Program-made: the position numbers and the translations under genes | Part shown: positions 11,701 to 25,000 of the stretch, one piece after another | Layout of the letters: each line of letters opens with the position of its first letter | Position numbering within the stretch: the first letter of the stretch is position 1 | Notes under the pieces: generated by a model | Databases searched by the model: none | The model's input: only the letters and a program-made list of their open reading frames with translations | Told to the model about the DNA's origin: nothing | Assembly: GCF_026745355.1 (NCBI RefSeq) | Contig: NC_079202.1 | Coordinates: forward strand, 54,850,709 to 54,914,708 | Length of the DNA: 64,000 nt | Direction: 5' to 3' | Source of the DNA: Beta vulgaris subsp. vulgaris | Lineage: Eukaryota > Streptophyta > Magnoliopsida > Caryophyllales > Amaranthaceae

Positions 11701-14700
11701 ATCAAACTTTGTAAGCCTTGAATAATCACCACGGAGGTTTTATAACATGATGAAAGTTCTTAGTCAGAAATCTCTTTTACTTGCCTGCAACGAGACAAAG
11801 AAGGGTGTGACCTTGATATCTCATGTAGCGTTGGGACATGTTTTTGCAACCTTTACCACAATTGTCAAAGAGGACACATATTTGTTCGATGATTATAGTA
11901 GCCGATTCTTGTTCTTGTGGCTGTCAATGATATTGTGCATGAGACCAAATTGCATGCTCTTTAGTACATTTTTTCATTGAAAGTGGCAATGTGGCAGTTT
12001 CGTGGCATTGATTTAAAAATGTGTCAGTTTTGTGCAAATATACTTAATTGACAGTACATACTAATTATGTTGTGAAATGAATTCCAGTGTTGCTTCTAAA
12101 TCCCTGTGAATATTGAATTAACATAGTGTGAACAATGAAATGCAGAAGAAGAAACTGATCCATACAGGACTCCTACCAAACACAACATTAGGATGGCAAT
12201 GTATTGGCTTGTAAATGGCTGTCAGCCTGGAGACTCCCTGGTTTTTCACTTTTCTGGCCATGGTTCACGACAGAGGAATTATAATGGAGATGAAGTGGAT
12301 GGATATGATGAAACTCTGTGTCCTGTGGACTTTGAAACACAGGGGATGATTGTTGATGATGAAATAAATACTGCTATAGTCAGACCTCTTCCTCGCGGGG
12401 TTAAGCTTCATGCAATAATAGATTCATGTCATAGTGGCACTGTTCTGGATTTACCATTTCTTTGCAGAATGAACAGGTTAGGTTTCCTAAAAAACTTTGC
12501 TTCTTTTCTTGGTAACGCTCTGATGCTATATTGCTAGTTACATGCTCTTCAATTTTTGTTTTCCGGGAGGGAGGGAGATGTTTTACGGGGAAGCATTACA
12601 GCTCAAGAAAAGGTCTCACTGAGATGTTCAAAACCAAAATGTTTTGACATTGCATTTTTGCTTCTATGCAATTATCTAAACTTCCCCATAAGAAGTCTGA
12701 TATTATGCAATGAAGGACAAAGTGTAACATATTATTGTTTAACTATATGTTGTAGGAGCGGACAATATGTTTGGGAGGATCATCGCCCTCGATCAGGTGT
12801 ATGGAAAGGATCCAATGGTGGAGAAGTAATCTCGATTAGTGGTTGTGACGATGATCAAACCTCAGCTGATACAGCTGTAATAAGCCTCTTGCATTTCACT
12901 TTGTTCTTGGAACTTTGAAGTCTTATATATGATATGTGCATTAGTTGGGTAACTGTCAAAAACTAAATCTATGAACATTGTTTTGTCAGGCTTTGTCACA
13001 GATCACGTCAACTGGGGCTATGACTTACTGTTTTATCCAGGCCATTGAGCGTGGACAGGCTAGTACCTACGGGAGCATGCTAAATTCTATGAGGTCAGCC
13101 ATACGTAATGTTGGAAATGGAGGAGGTACTGGAGGAATTGCTGGAGGAGGTATTGTTACATCTCTTTTGACCATGCTAGTCTCCGGAGGAAGTGTTGTTG
13201 GTGGGGGGCTAAGACAGGTAAAAGTTTTAATGAAATATATAGTTTTAATGATTATTATCCCCCACAGGCCCACTCCTATTTTCCAGTTTCCACCCATTCA
13301 GGGAGTACGCCTGAGGTAGTCCATAATGAACATAAAACTTGTTTGCTCAGATTCCTTGTATGGTATATTAGCTCACTGTTGAAGAATCAATATAGCTGTT
13401 TTGACATAATGGTTCAATGTTTGATTGTTTTTTTTGGGTTGGCTTAGATTCTAGTGTTCCCTTACAAACTAGTCCCAATTTCTTTTAGTTGGCTTTTGTT
13501 GAGAATTAACGTCATATTCTGTAACTCTTGTTGCTGATGCATAGTCACGTATTCCAATTCTATTTCTGCTCAGGTTAACGCCACGACCTTTTTCTTTTTC
13601 TTCAATAAATGCTGTTTCCCAGAGCCTTCATCCCAAAACCCGTGGTTCTTGAGTGTAGTGCTATCCTAAAATATTTCTCTTCTGCTAAACATAGCACCTT
13701 GTATCTTATTCGTCTTACATCCCCCTTTCAAGGCTTTTTTCTTTAAAGTTGCATCTTTTGGTTAATCTTTAATCATACTCCTGTTCTTTTCACTTCAAAA
13801 ATTTATGATTGAAGGAATAAGTCTATATAAACTCAAATAAGATTTTTGTGGTGAAAAGATTGAAGCTAAGTGAAGCATTAAGTACTTTATGCTCTAAAAT
13901 ATGGGTTGAGAGATCTTGTATTCAAAGGAACTTAATAGAGTGAGAATTCTATATCCATGTGAAAATCATTGAAAGCATAAAATACTGAACTTGTTAGGAC
14001 TCTAGATTGATGGATATTATTTAGAGATTATTATACCGAGTTTGCATAATAGATATTGATGATGAATAGCAAAGGGGGAACAACTTTGATCAAACTTGAC
14101 AGAACTATTTCTAGACAAATGTGGATTCTTTTCCAAAAAATAGTAATTGTGGCCATGTAATCTGGATGTTGTCTTCCTCTTTTTCCCGTAGCTCTGGATT
14201 TGGCAGATCTGACGAGCATTGCTATTTTACAAGATGGTCTCAGCTCAGTTTGAAAGGCCTAGTCTTGCCGATCTGAATTATGGTCATGAATCGCGACTTG
14301 CCAAAACTGTCATACTTGAATTAGTTGAATACTCCTGGAGTTCTAGTTTTCCCTAATTTGTTTTTTTTTTGTTCTTGTTTTTTTATTTACATCAATGTCT
14401 GACTTGGATATAATACTAGTACAATATGGATACAGCGAGGTTTGTGAGGGATCAGAGTAACATAGGATGACAAAGTTATAGGGGGTGTTAGGTGCAATGA
14501 GGGAAATAGCAGGAAACAAGTGAGCTATATATCTGTGCAATCTGCAGAGTGGGTGTATGGGGGCTGACTAAGTTCCATACCGGTCTACCTAGACTCTTAC
14601 CGGAACAGTGGGAATTCAAGATAGTGCAGACACTTTCTTGGGGATATTGGGGCTCTAATTATGTGTAGTTAAACAGCATAAGTGATCTGGAATCTAATGG

Positions 14701-15272
14701 ATGATCTGGATAATTGGCTGAAAATATAGTGGCAAAATTTGGTTCAGGGTAAGTATATTAGTAGTCTTTAATTACCTTCCCAGATTTTCTGAATTCTGGT
14801 TTCTGAATATGGTGCCCTAGCAAATAGTGAAGAAATGAATTTCAGTCTGATTTTGTAGGGAGAAGCCATGATAATGAAGCTCAATCCTCAAATCTGTGTT
14901 TTTTCATTTAACTTCCATTACCAATTAATTAACAAAAAAAATCAAAGCCCTTCTAAAGGTTAACGTAATAAAATCTTATGAAGATAGCAATGTCTTTGCC
15001 CGAGTGCTGGACAAACATCACATTTCCATGCGTACTAGAATTTATTGCCATTACCACCATTATTCTCGCCTGTCAGATGGGCCATGGAAGTCTTGAAGTT
15101 GGATAACATATCACTTTTGAACTCATTTGCTATGTTGATGTCTTGAACTACTCATCCATCTAAGATAATCTTCACTGGTCTCTAACTTTTGTTTTCTGTA
15201 TATGCTGAACAGGAGCCACAATTGACTGCTTGCGAGCCATTCGATGTGTACATGAAACCCTTTTCCTTATGA
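8760..15272 (+). CDS. MC1: Type I metacaspase with LSD1-type zinc finger, five exons
   Basis: A cysteine protease of the caspase-like clan that cleaves after Arg/Lys; the Arabidopsis relative AtMC1 is a positive regulator of hypersensitive cell death. Exons: 8760-9129, 12146-12476, 12756-12876, 12990-13217 and 15213-15272. Together they are 1110 bases, 369 residues, against 367 for AtMC1. The N-terminus has the LSD1-type finger (C7, C10, C25, C28), then a Pro-rich prodomain (about 37-75). The p20 domain starts at GRKKAVICGISY. The catalytic dyad is present: His162 in HFSGHGS and Cys218 in IIDSCHSGT. The p10 region holds GCDDDQTSADT and GAMTYCFIQAIE, followed by a Gly-rich insert (NGGGTGGIAGGG) and the family-typical end KPFSL. 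All junctions are GT..AG and in phase. Three ATG codons in a row start the ORF; the first is used here. Intron 1 is 3.0 kb and intron 4 is 2.0 kb. Confidence 0.95.
9130..12145 (+). other. Metacaspase intron 1
   Basis: A 3.0-kb intron with donor GTAAAT and acceptor TGCAG. T-rich, with stop codons in every frame. I found no TIR, SINE boxes or reverse-transcriptase similarity inside. Short ORFs on either strand show no known domain. Confidence 0.6.
13218..15212 (+). other. Metacaspase intron 4
   Basis: A 2.0-kb intron with donor GTAAAA and acceptor CTGAACAG. No recognisable gene or mobile element was found within it. Only 60 coding bases follow, so the final exon is easily missed by gene finders. 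Confidence 0.6.
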
Positions 15273-15706
15273 TTGACAAGCTCATATTGAGTATATTTAT
15301 ATCATGTATCTTGGAATTACATTTCGTCTTCTCTCCGGCTGTCAAAGATATCGAGTTGGATGTGCTATTTGAGACTAATTTGTGTCCAATGTTTTTGCTG
15401 TAAATTATTAAATTTTTAATGCAGAATATCATATGTTTTTATGCTGATTAGTAATGTATTCTGTGCACTGTGTATTCTCTTTTGAAGCATGTAGTGTAAA
15501 TTTGGACCTGGCTAAGTGGGAGTGTGCATACTATATTGATTTGGAATACTACAGGATACACTAGATAGAATAATCTTCTCAGTTTAATGTTATAGAGAAA
15601 CTATTCTTGTATATTCGAGATTTACAAAATTTGGATATCTCAGTGTCATGTGGATTACAAGGAAAAAGATTGAAGTGCCATTGTCCATGTTAAACATACT
15701 AACATA

Positions 15707-16042
15707 GGCCATATTTGGCAAACAGGTTTTTTCATTGGCTTTTGGCTTTTCAATTTGATCAAACAGTAAAAAAAAAAGTATTTGGTTATTGACTTTTTGG
15801 TCGGCTGAAAATCTGACTTCTAAGCCAAAATGAAAAGGTTGTCTGGAGTAGCTTTTTGAATTGGCTTGTCGGCCCATAAACTCTCTTATAAACAACCAAC
15901 AACCACAACTAATTTTACCACACTTTTACAAGCAGTTGACTTAAACAATCAACTTAAAAAGCCAATACATACGGCCAGTCAAACAAGCTAACTAATAAAC
16001 CAGTCAAAAACCAACAGCCAACCGCCGATTAACAAACATACC
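15707..16042. mobile_element. Putative MITE, imperfect TIRs
   Basis: The left end GGCCATATTTGGCAAAC and the inverted right end GGGTATGTTTGTTAATC agree at 11 of 17 positions. Both flanks have ATA. The interior shows inverted TTGGCTTTT/AAAAGCCAA motifs and no coding capacity. It lies in the downstream flank of the metacaspase gene. The TIR match is weak, so the boundaries are tentative. Confidence 0.45.
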
Positions 16043-16044
16043 CA

Positions 16045-17238
16045 TAAGTAATGAGTGATGGAAAGTGTCTTCTTCGTGTACTTTGGCTTCTGGAGTGCAT
16101 GCACAAACATAGTACTGTGCTACTAGGCAGTCGCGAGTTCGCGACCCATGAATTTCAATTTGGGGGTTCAGGCGTACAATGAAGAAATTGGAGAAAAAAG
16201 TTCCGTAAAAATAGTTCAATACATAAGTCTTACAATCGACATATCCTACATATGTATATTCTTTCAATTTCATTCCTTAACCATGAAGAAATAAAAAAGT
16301 TCTTCATTCTCTCCTTTTCTTTTTCCTTACGCCACCATACTTTCTCTCTTCAATTATTTTCCAATACAAATATTTAATTACTACATTATAAAATCCAATT
16401 ACACTGATTTTTTTAGGAGAGTCAGTTACACTGATTAATTGTAATTAACTCTTTAAATTGTAACTTAGTAATTAGAAATGATAATTACATAATAATTATC
16501 AATGACTAATTTATTACTGTTAGCTAATTAAGATAATTGGAATCTATCATAGTGAAGTTTTTTCTAAACAAATTAGAATAAAAAATAATTAAAATCAAAA
16601 TTGTTTTAAAAAAGAAATGAATTAGGAAGAAAAAAGAAAACTAAAAATGTAAATAAAGTATAGCAAATTAAAATGGGTGTTACTTGTAGAGAAAGAAAAA
16701 TTATCAATTTTGGTATTTTTTAATTATTTTTCCTAAATTATATTTTGTGAAATATTAACGTTACGATAAGTGCAACGTTTATATTAAATTGGGTCAACAA
16801 AAACGTGACAAGTGTCGCGTAATAAACGCAGTTTGATGCGTGTCAGACTAGCGCTTTGTTGTTTTTTTTGTTTCCCAACGTACTAAATGCAAAAGCACAA
16901 ATGTGTTGCAGAACCATGTACTCTTATGTCAGTTTTTTTTTTAAAAAAAGTTGTTTTATCTTTCTTTTTTAAAAAAAAAATGGGGATACAGTCGTATCCC
17001 ATGTACCAAGCTGGACCGGACACTGCTACTAGGGCGTAAGTATCTGGGCACCTTAAACACACTAAAATTGAACATTTGCATTTATTTTTGGAAGAAGCAT
17101 GCAACAATTTTAATGGATGTACTGTAATGAAAATATGTTCTTTTATTCAAAGGTTGTAGTCCTCCTAACGTAATAATTGATGCTAAGGGTAATTTGTGCA
17201 GGTAAATAATGATGAGTTCGTACAAAATCATGTTCGTT
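16045..17238. other. AT-rich intergenic DNA, no gene seen
   Basis: Homopolymer-rich spacer (several A8-A10 and T8-T9 runs at 16870-16980). The only local structure is the short palindrome TCGCGA-GT-TCGCGA at 16131-16144. Nothing codes convincingly. Confidence 0.4.
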
Positions 17239-17351
17239 ACACTTTAGGATAAATTAGCATTACTATGAGAATGGACAATGATATTTTTCATAAATTTACG
17301 CAAAAATTCATTCTCATTACCACTATTTATGACCAACTACCAAACGGACTG
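17239..17351. mobile_element. Truncated copy of the MITE family at 57940-58284
   Basis: The 113 bases from ACTTTAGGATAAATTAGCAT to CCAACTACCAAACGGACTG match the right third of the full element at 57940-58284 almost base for base. The right TIR is followed by TTA, as in the full copy. The left two thirds and the left TIR are missing, so this copy is immobile. Confidence 0.85.
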
Positions 17352-17354
17352 TTA

Positions 17355-18650
17355 GACCCATATTCTCTCGCTATATTAACATTGTCATGGTCTCAAACTA
17401 TGGATAACATTTTTAAAAGCATTTAGCCATTTAGCGCGAGTCACACTCGTAGACTCGTAGTGCACTCCTTCATGCTGCCTCTCTCTTTCTGGTGTTTCCC
17501 TTGTTACTCACTTTTTCACATCCTTTGTTGTTCATTTGAAAACAAATTCATGTGGCTTCTACTTATCTAGCAAGTACAGTACTAACTGTAGCAAGAAACA
17601 ATTCTTAATGAACTTGGAGTAGATTAAGTCAATGTAATTGTGCATAAATTAAGTAGACAGACCTCACTAATATTATTTAGATAGGAAAATTTGTCAGTCA
17701 ACATTTGGATCGTCTTCTTAAAATAAGTCAGTATTTTGATTAATTTAGAATAAGTGAAGCGGGTAGACGTGTTCATTATTAATGAGTTCAAATGATCAGT
17801 GACCTAAATAACAGGTAATTTTTGTTCAGTTTTATGGTCAAATAAGTGAAAGTCTTTATACGTTAAACTACACCACGTCTTCACTAATCCTACACCACCT
17901 CAGACCCATCTTCACAGCAGCCCCCATCTTATTTCCCATTTCCATGCTTCTTTTACGACATCTTGTTCTTTACAGGCTAGCTAGACACTTGGGAGTGGGG
18001 AGGAAAGGTAAGGGGTCTCTAAAGCCTTTATGACCTTAAGCTTACAAGGTGAATCTCCATTCTCCAACCAATTACATCAAGCTTGTGGTGCACATGCGAA
18101 CCTACAGTGTTGGTTGGTTATGTATGTATTTGGTTTGGGATATAATAAACACACAATATGTAATAATCAGATTATAATAAAATCACTCATGCTATTCTGA
18201 CTGGAGTTCCTTTAGCAATGAGCAAAAATTTGCATCTTGCCTAGCTAAATAAGGATGTTTTCCAATTTTTTGTTATAAATTAATTAAAAATAGCAACACT
18301 TATTAAAAGTTAGTGGAAAATAAAAAGGTTCTTTTTGAAAGGAGGAATTTAACTAATATTAAAAGTTAATAATTTATATTTCTTTATTTTAAAACAAAAT
18401 AATTTATTAGCATATATTTAACTAAGTTATTACCACCTTCGTTTTTTAGTTCTACCATTTTGACAAAGCAAATAGTAAGAGATAATAATAACTAAAACTT
18501 TAATATCCATAAGAAAACAGGCCACAATATACCAGCTTTAAAGATCACAACATTCAAACACCCAATGTCCCAATCTCAACGATTAGAAAATAAAATCTCG
18601 ACCATTGAGATCCCACTTGATTCTCGTACTAGTAAAACTTTGCTTTGCCT
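17355..18650. other. Intergenic and distal promoter region upstream of eIF4G
   Basis: No ORF with recognisable content. From about 18690 the sequence becomes CT-rich and passes into the eIF4G leader. Confidence 0.35.
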
Positions 18651-18689
18651 TGTAATTGTAGATCTCCTAAAAAAAAGCTATTGACTCTC

Positions 18690-19081
18690 TCTTTTCTGTT
18701 TCTTTCTTATTGTAATTTTTGGTTGTCCTTACTTCCACAAAACATCACTCTCTAACAAACAAACAACCAACCAACCAACCATCTTTCTTCTTCTTTCTCT
18801 CTCCTCATGGTTGTTCCCGCCAATCTCTGCTCTCTCAGAAAACACTCTGTTTCTTCTCTTTTTTTTCCTCTCTTCTTTCTCTCTCCTCACTTCTTCACTC
18901 TCTAAGGTAATTTCTTCACTCACTTTATGTTATTTTGTTTCATCAACCCTAATTAATTTACTTGTTAAATTTTCGATTTTGATGAATTAATTGATAAATT
19001 AGTTATAATCTTTATGTGGGTATTTCTTCAATTGATTGAAATTATGTTTGTTTGTTTGAATTGAAAGGGAAAATCAGATTT
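18690..19081 (+). promoter_or_regulatory. eIF4G 5' leader with a probable leader intron
   Basis: A CT/CA-rich leader (ACAAACAAACAACCAACC near 18756, then TCTTCTTTCTCTC stretches) ends at a likely donor AAG|GTAATT at 18906/18907. An acceptor of the form AAG|GG near 19067 restores the leader 14 bases before the ATG. Leader introns and CT-rich leaders are common in plant translation-factor genes. The exact acceptor is uncertain. Confidence 0.5.
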
Positions 19082-22000
19082 ATGTCCCAAAATCAAACAA
19101 GGGTTGAAAAGAAGGAGAAATATTATAGAAAAACAGGGGGTGTAAAACCAAACAACACCTTGTCTGATTACCAATACAAGAATATTTCTGCCACTGGCAG
19201 AGGCGACTCCTCCGCCCTTTCTCTCTCCTCCAATCGCAGGTTGTTACACACACCTCACTTTTCTTTTCTTTTTTGTTTTATAAATTTAGTACATTTTGTG
19301 TTTTTATGATTAGGGTTTCTGCTGTGATTATGTCAAGTTTTTTAATTTACTTGTTTTCGGTGCGAATGGCAGATGAGGAAATGGAGGAGGGAACTTTTTC
19401 TTAATTTGTGTTTTATGTGAATTTCAATATATGTTAATAGTGTAATTTCACTCCTAAAGATCCTAAATATACCCTAAAAACTTGCTTTTATTAGCTAAGA
19501 GTGTGTTTGGATAGGGGAATTTGGTGGGGGATCGAAAGCGAGATATTCAATTTTTCCTTGATTGTATATAGAGTGGAGAAGGGAGAGGAATGGAATTGGA
19601 AAGATTTATTTTCTTCAGCTAATTTATACATCATCCTTTTAATGTTGGAATGATTGGGAAGGAAAAGTGCAAGTGCACTCTTGCTATCCTTCCCTATAGT
19701 GGTGGATGGATCTTGGACGAGAAACTTAAGAGGGCCAAGTTTTGAGCCTAAACATTATAATAATAGTTGAATCTTTAACATTACGCTCGATTTTTTAAAT
19801 ATTTGATACAACATAAGCATTATATCCAGTATGCCAAAAAAAATTATCGAGGGCCGAGCCCCTACCATCCCCGACTAAGATCCTCCCTTGTTTCACTAAT
19901 CCGGCTCTTACCTTTCCCTTCATGATGGATATCCAAACAAAGTGAAATATCATCTATAATGTATTACTCTTGTACCGTTTATGTCGTATACTGGCTTGTT
20001 GCTTGTTGTAATTTGTGTGCATTTGGACCTTCTCTGCCATCCTTAGTCCAAGGATTCACAGTCTGCATTAAAATTTAGTTGGTTGATATCTTGGCGGTTT
20101 CTGTTTGATTGATTTCTCTCCTTTTTGGGATGCTCTTTTGATGATTTAGTTTCAAGAAGTCGAACAATGCACAAGGTGGGCAATCAAGGGGAGAACTCGG
20201 TTCTGTAAATACAACATCAGACACTAATTCTCTTGCTGCTGGTGTTTATCCTGTCAAGAATGGCAATCATGTGCAGCCTAAATTACGTGGTAGTTTCCCT
20301 TATCAATGAATGGGATATCTCGGCTTATATTTGTTTTCCTCTTCTTCTTTTAAGTATTTTTCATTTATTGTTAAATTACATGTTTCAAAGACATTGATAG
20401 TTATTAAAACAACCCTTGGTCTTTTAGATGGACCAGCTGCATCTTCTACTACCAAGACAACAAATAGTTCAATACACAAGAGCAGCCAACCTGTTCCAAA
20501 AGCTCTGTCTTCTCAATCGTCCTCCATGAATTTAGACTCCACCTCGCCTTCAACTCCTCCAAAAGGTATTTTCTTATGCCTTCAAATTGTGTCAAATGAT
20601 CATGGTGGGTTTTAGTTTGTCAGACAGTGTAATAACCTGAAAGTCTTCATTATATTGTAAGATATTTTTATACATTCTTTTCATTGTTTTGAACTCCTCC
20701 TTCGTCAGGAGAGGCGGTCAAGGGATTTCCTCTTCAGTTTGGATCCATAAGCCCTGGCTTTGTGGATGGCAAGCAGGTATGTCACTGCTTTTCAGAACTG
20801 CCCAAAATTCACGTACTATATGCTACTTTTCAAACTTAAAGCCAAATCCATTTGGTATTTTCTAATGTCAGCTCCTTTTTTATGTTTCATTTAGGTGCCA
20901 GCGCGAACAAGCTCAGCTCCACCAGATTTAGATGAGCAAAAGCATGATCAGGTTTGTCACCCATGTCTTTCCTCATTGTTAAACAAATTATCTGTAAAAG
21001 AAAATTTAAGAGGTGGTCTAAAACCTAAATGCAGTATACCTAAATAACTAATGCATAAGATGAATTCAAATTCTTAGTGCTTGTTTGGCTGACACAATAA
21101 CACATGAGAAGTATGAGCTCCTAAGAAGTGGAAAAAATGTCATGTCATTTGGAAAAACTGGCCAGCAAAGCCATGCAAAGGGAAACTGAGTCTCCTCCAC
21201 AGTAAGTTACATTGTCTCCTATACAACATTTGCACACAAAAAGAGTCCTGTATATTTATACTTTTTTTGTCGACTAAAACAACGCACTAAAAAAATGAAA
21301 ACCTAACTCACTGTTGTAGGAATAATGGTCAGACTTAGCACGTTTAAGAAACCCTTTAAATCCCTAGGTTCCCACTACTGGACGAGTATGGTCTTATAAA
21401 GGTTGGCATAAGACTTGCCCACAAAGTCTAAGGTCAACACTAGAAAATAAAGAACCTAAGAAAATTAGATAGGTGCAGAGAAATGCTACTACTAATCTAT
21501 GGAAGGAAATTAACAATTAAAACTTAGATTGTTGAAAACAGATAATTGATCGAAAAGAAATGATTGTTATTCAAAGTACTATAAAATGACAAGTAAACAT
21601 TGACTCGAAGAGCCAAACATATGTGTTATCAATTAAACTGCACACCTAAGTTAATATATAACAAGATCAATGTATCTCGTCAAAAAAAAAAAAAAAACAA
21701 GATCAATGTAACTAATGCAATATAATTGTATGCACTAAGCTAGAAAAGCAAAACAACTAGAAGTAATATAACTAATGCAAGAGCAATGTAACTAATACAA
21801 TAGATATAAAGCTGAATAGATGCACGTAGGAATTGTCACTTGGACCACTTTCAAATGTGAAGTGTCCCTATATAATTAAGGAAACTAAGGCTATATTTCT
21901 GCTATGAATCAACATAGCTTGGACACATTAATGGCAGAAATTAAGGAAGAAGATGAGTATATGATTGAAAAGCTGAAATTACAGCAATATAAAATGATAG

Positions 22001-25000
22001 TTACAAGCTTTCGAGAGGCTTGTTCTCTCCCATTGAACTTTAAAAGCTCACCCAATTTTTCCTTAACAATTTTCAACATACCCTTCTCTCTCTAATTAAC
22101 CCTATATATAGAGTAACTTTCTTAGCATAACTCCCTAGCTTATTCCCTAAGCTACTCATTAAGATAACACCTAAATTACCCTTCCCCTAAAATATCAGTT
22201 CGTAGCAATTTCCTTTAATATATGATCAACTTGTACCCTAAAAAGATTTAAATCATATATGCTGATTTGAAAATAAACTAGTTGCTACTTGAGTTACTTA
22301 ATTTAGACCGGGCTAAACAAATAGTTAGCTACAAATTTCAATCATACACATTGTTATTGTGCATAAACCATACATATCAATAGAATTGGTAAGAAAATAC
22401 AAGCATGATGCAAATACTGCTACATCCCATTCTCAATAAACCAAATAGGTAAGGAGTGACCATTGCATATAGGTTTGTGTAAGAAAATGATAGAGAGCGA
22501 TGTACGGATGTAGAATTTGAGTAAGATAAAGGTAGAGCGTGAGGATTGTATGTGGGGTTTGAGTTAGAAATGGAGGGATTGTTGCATGTGGGTTTATGTG
22601 GGTAGAAAAGTTTCCCAAACTGACAATGAAAATAAAAGTTGGTAGAACATATAGTAACCAAAAAAAGGAAAGTGGGTAAAAAGAGAGGACGGAGGAACTA
22701 TTAAATACTCAATATTGTAAGTTATAACTAAACCAACTGAATTTCGTAGATATAAAAATACATGGCTAATAACATCATTTTGAAATACAAGATAACTAAG
22801 AAAGTATAAGATTCAGAGAGTCAAGAATGAAGAGATGAAATTCATGTAATCATGCTGAAGACCCCCCTTGGAAGGCTAGTTTTGAGCTTCTTGATATAGC
22901 TGGATCAAAATATGATGTTCATTCTTGCATACGAGTGGTTTGCAGCAATTATCTTTCTTCCTGAAGAAGATTGGAGTTATTGTGTAATAAATACGCCGAT
23001 TTGTTCTGATGATTCTTTTTATTTTTAAGCAAGAAAATCGCTGTCAGAATCTTTAGTAATGCAGTGTTCCTATCAGTACAAAGACATATAAATGAGCACA
23101 ATTGTACATTACAACTTATATTAGAAGTCAAGTATAAAATATTAAAATCTTATAAAAGAATTCGACTGTGTATTGAAATGACCATTACAAGTTTACAACA
23201 TCTGAGTTGTGTTGTTTGGTGGCTTAGTTTTATACTGTTATGATGATTATACAAAGGTCATAATTTTGAAACATTTCATATTATGTGATTATATACTTCT
23301 ATATTGCTAAATATATTTACGGCTCTCTGTTCTTCTTGTCTGTGCAGATGCGGCATGCTGCTGCAAGGGAGGCGCCTGCTATTCCAGTAACATCTGGTCC
23401 TAAGCAGCACGTGCCTGAAAAGCATGTATCATCTGAGCAACCAGCTGGTCAAGAAACTCATATTGTTTCAAAGGCCACAAGAGATGTGCAAATGATGCCT
23501 GTACCTCCTCTATTTCAATCAATGCAATCTCAGAAGCCTGTAGGCCTTCCTATGACAAGGATGCCTATGCCCTTGCCATATCAACAACATCAATCATTTG
23601 TCCCTATACAGTTTGGTGGTCCTAATCCACAAATCCAGACTAAAGGAACACTGAATAATTCAATCCATATGCCAATGCAGATTCCACTAAATGTAGGAAA
23701 TGGACAGCAGCAGGTCCTTTTGCCTGGTCTTCAACATCATCTTATGCAGAATCAGGGAATTATCCATCAAGGCCAGAGCTTCGGGTTCAACCCTCGGTTG
23801 GGAACCCAGCTTCCTCATCTGCCAAGAAATATAGGAATGACATTGTCACCTCAGTTTAATCTGCTGCAGCCTGGAAATGTTGGAAACACTCGTAAAACAG
23901 TAAAGATAACTCACCCAGAGACGCACGAGGAATTGAGACTAGATAAAAGAGATGGTGGTTCACCTGGATCAAGATTACATCATATGGCTTCTCCACCATC
24001 TCAACCTGTGCCTTCTTTTACAGCTATGGGTCCTAGAGGCTACTATTCCAGTTCCTACACTTCAGCCTCTCCATTGTTTCCAGTGCCAAATTTTCTTCCT
24101 CTAACAAGCATTCGAGTAACTGCTAGCTCTCAGGCTCCTAGGTTCAACTACCCCATCAGTCAAGCAACACCAACTAAGCTATCTGTGAATCAAGCTGCTT
24201 CTAATTCTTTTTCCAATGGGAAGCATACAACTTTAGTGCATGAGGTTCTGGAGTCATCAGAGGATGTGACTGGGACTGTTCACGATGTGTTGCCTTCTGT
24301 ACATTCAATTTCACCAACAGTGACTGTTGAAGCAGCTGTCGACTCTGCAGCAGAGAGGGGTACAGACTCTAATGCAATTGAAAAGGCCGAGTCACAGAAG
24401 GTAGTTAGGTCACCTGTGGACCCTGGTGTTGTTAGAAAGAATATCAAAGCAAATGCAGATGAGTCTTCACCGCAATCAGAATCTGATTCAGAGTGCTTGG
24501 AAAAATCTATTATATATGCTCCAACCAATACAGATGCTATCAAGAAGGAAATTGTAATGGATGTACAGAAGCATTTATGGAAGAAGAAACATGTCCAACC
24601 ATCACCACAGGTTATTTTTCTCGGTAGAATAGATTGTTGAAGTAGTTTAGGGTGCGTTAGTTTATGGACACTGATTTTGCATTGTATCTACAGGTTGGTG
24701 TACAGACTGACGCAAGTGCATTTTTGGATCATGGCAATTCTTGTAAAGTTGCTGCTCCACAATATGCAGAACCTGATATTTCTAATTTTTCATTAGTGCA
24801 TGGGAAGGGTGACTTTCCGTGGAAGGAGTCACCTGTGAGGAAAGATGCAGGATCAACTGATGCTGTAGCTGTTGATATTGGTGCTGAAAAGCATTCAGAT
24901 AAGATTCGACATGCTACGCAAAATAGTCATGTTTTGCAAGCTACTAAGCAACAAGGGGAAAAGGAAGTTGCAAGGCTGCAACCAGATAGTGCTTTGAAGG

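Noticed and set aside
16131..16144. TCGCGA-GT-TCGCGA palindrome with a B-box-like GAGTTCGCGACCC
   Set aside because: Too short alone, with no A-box at proper spacing and no duplications.
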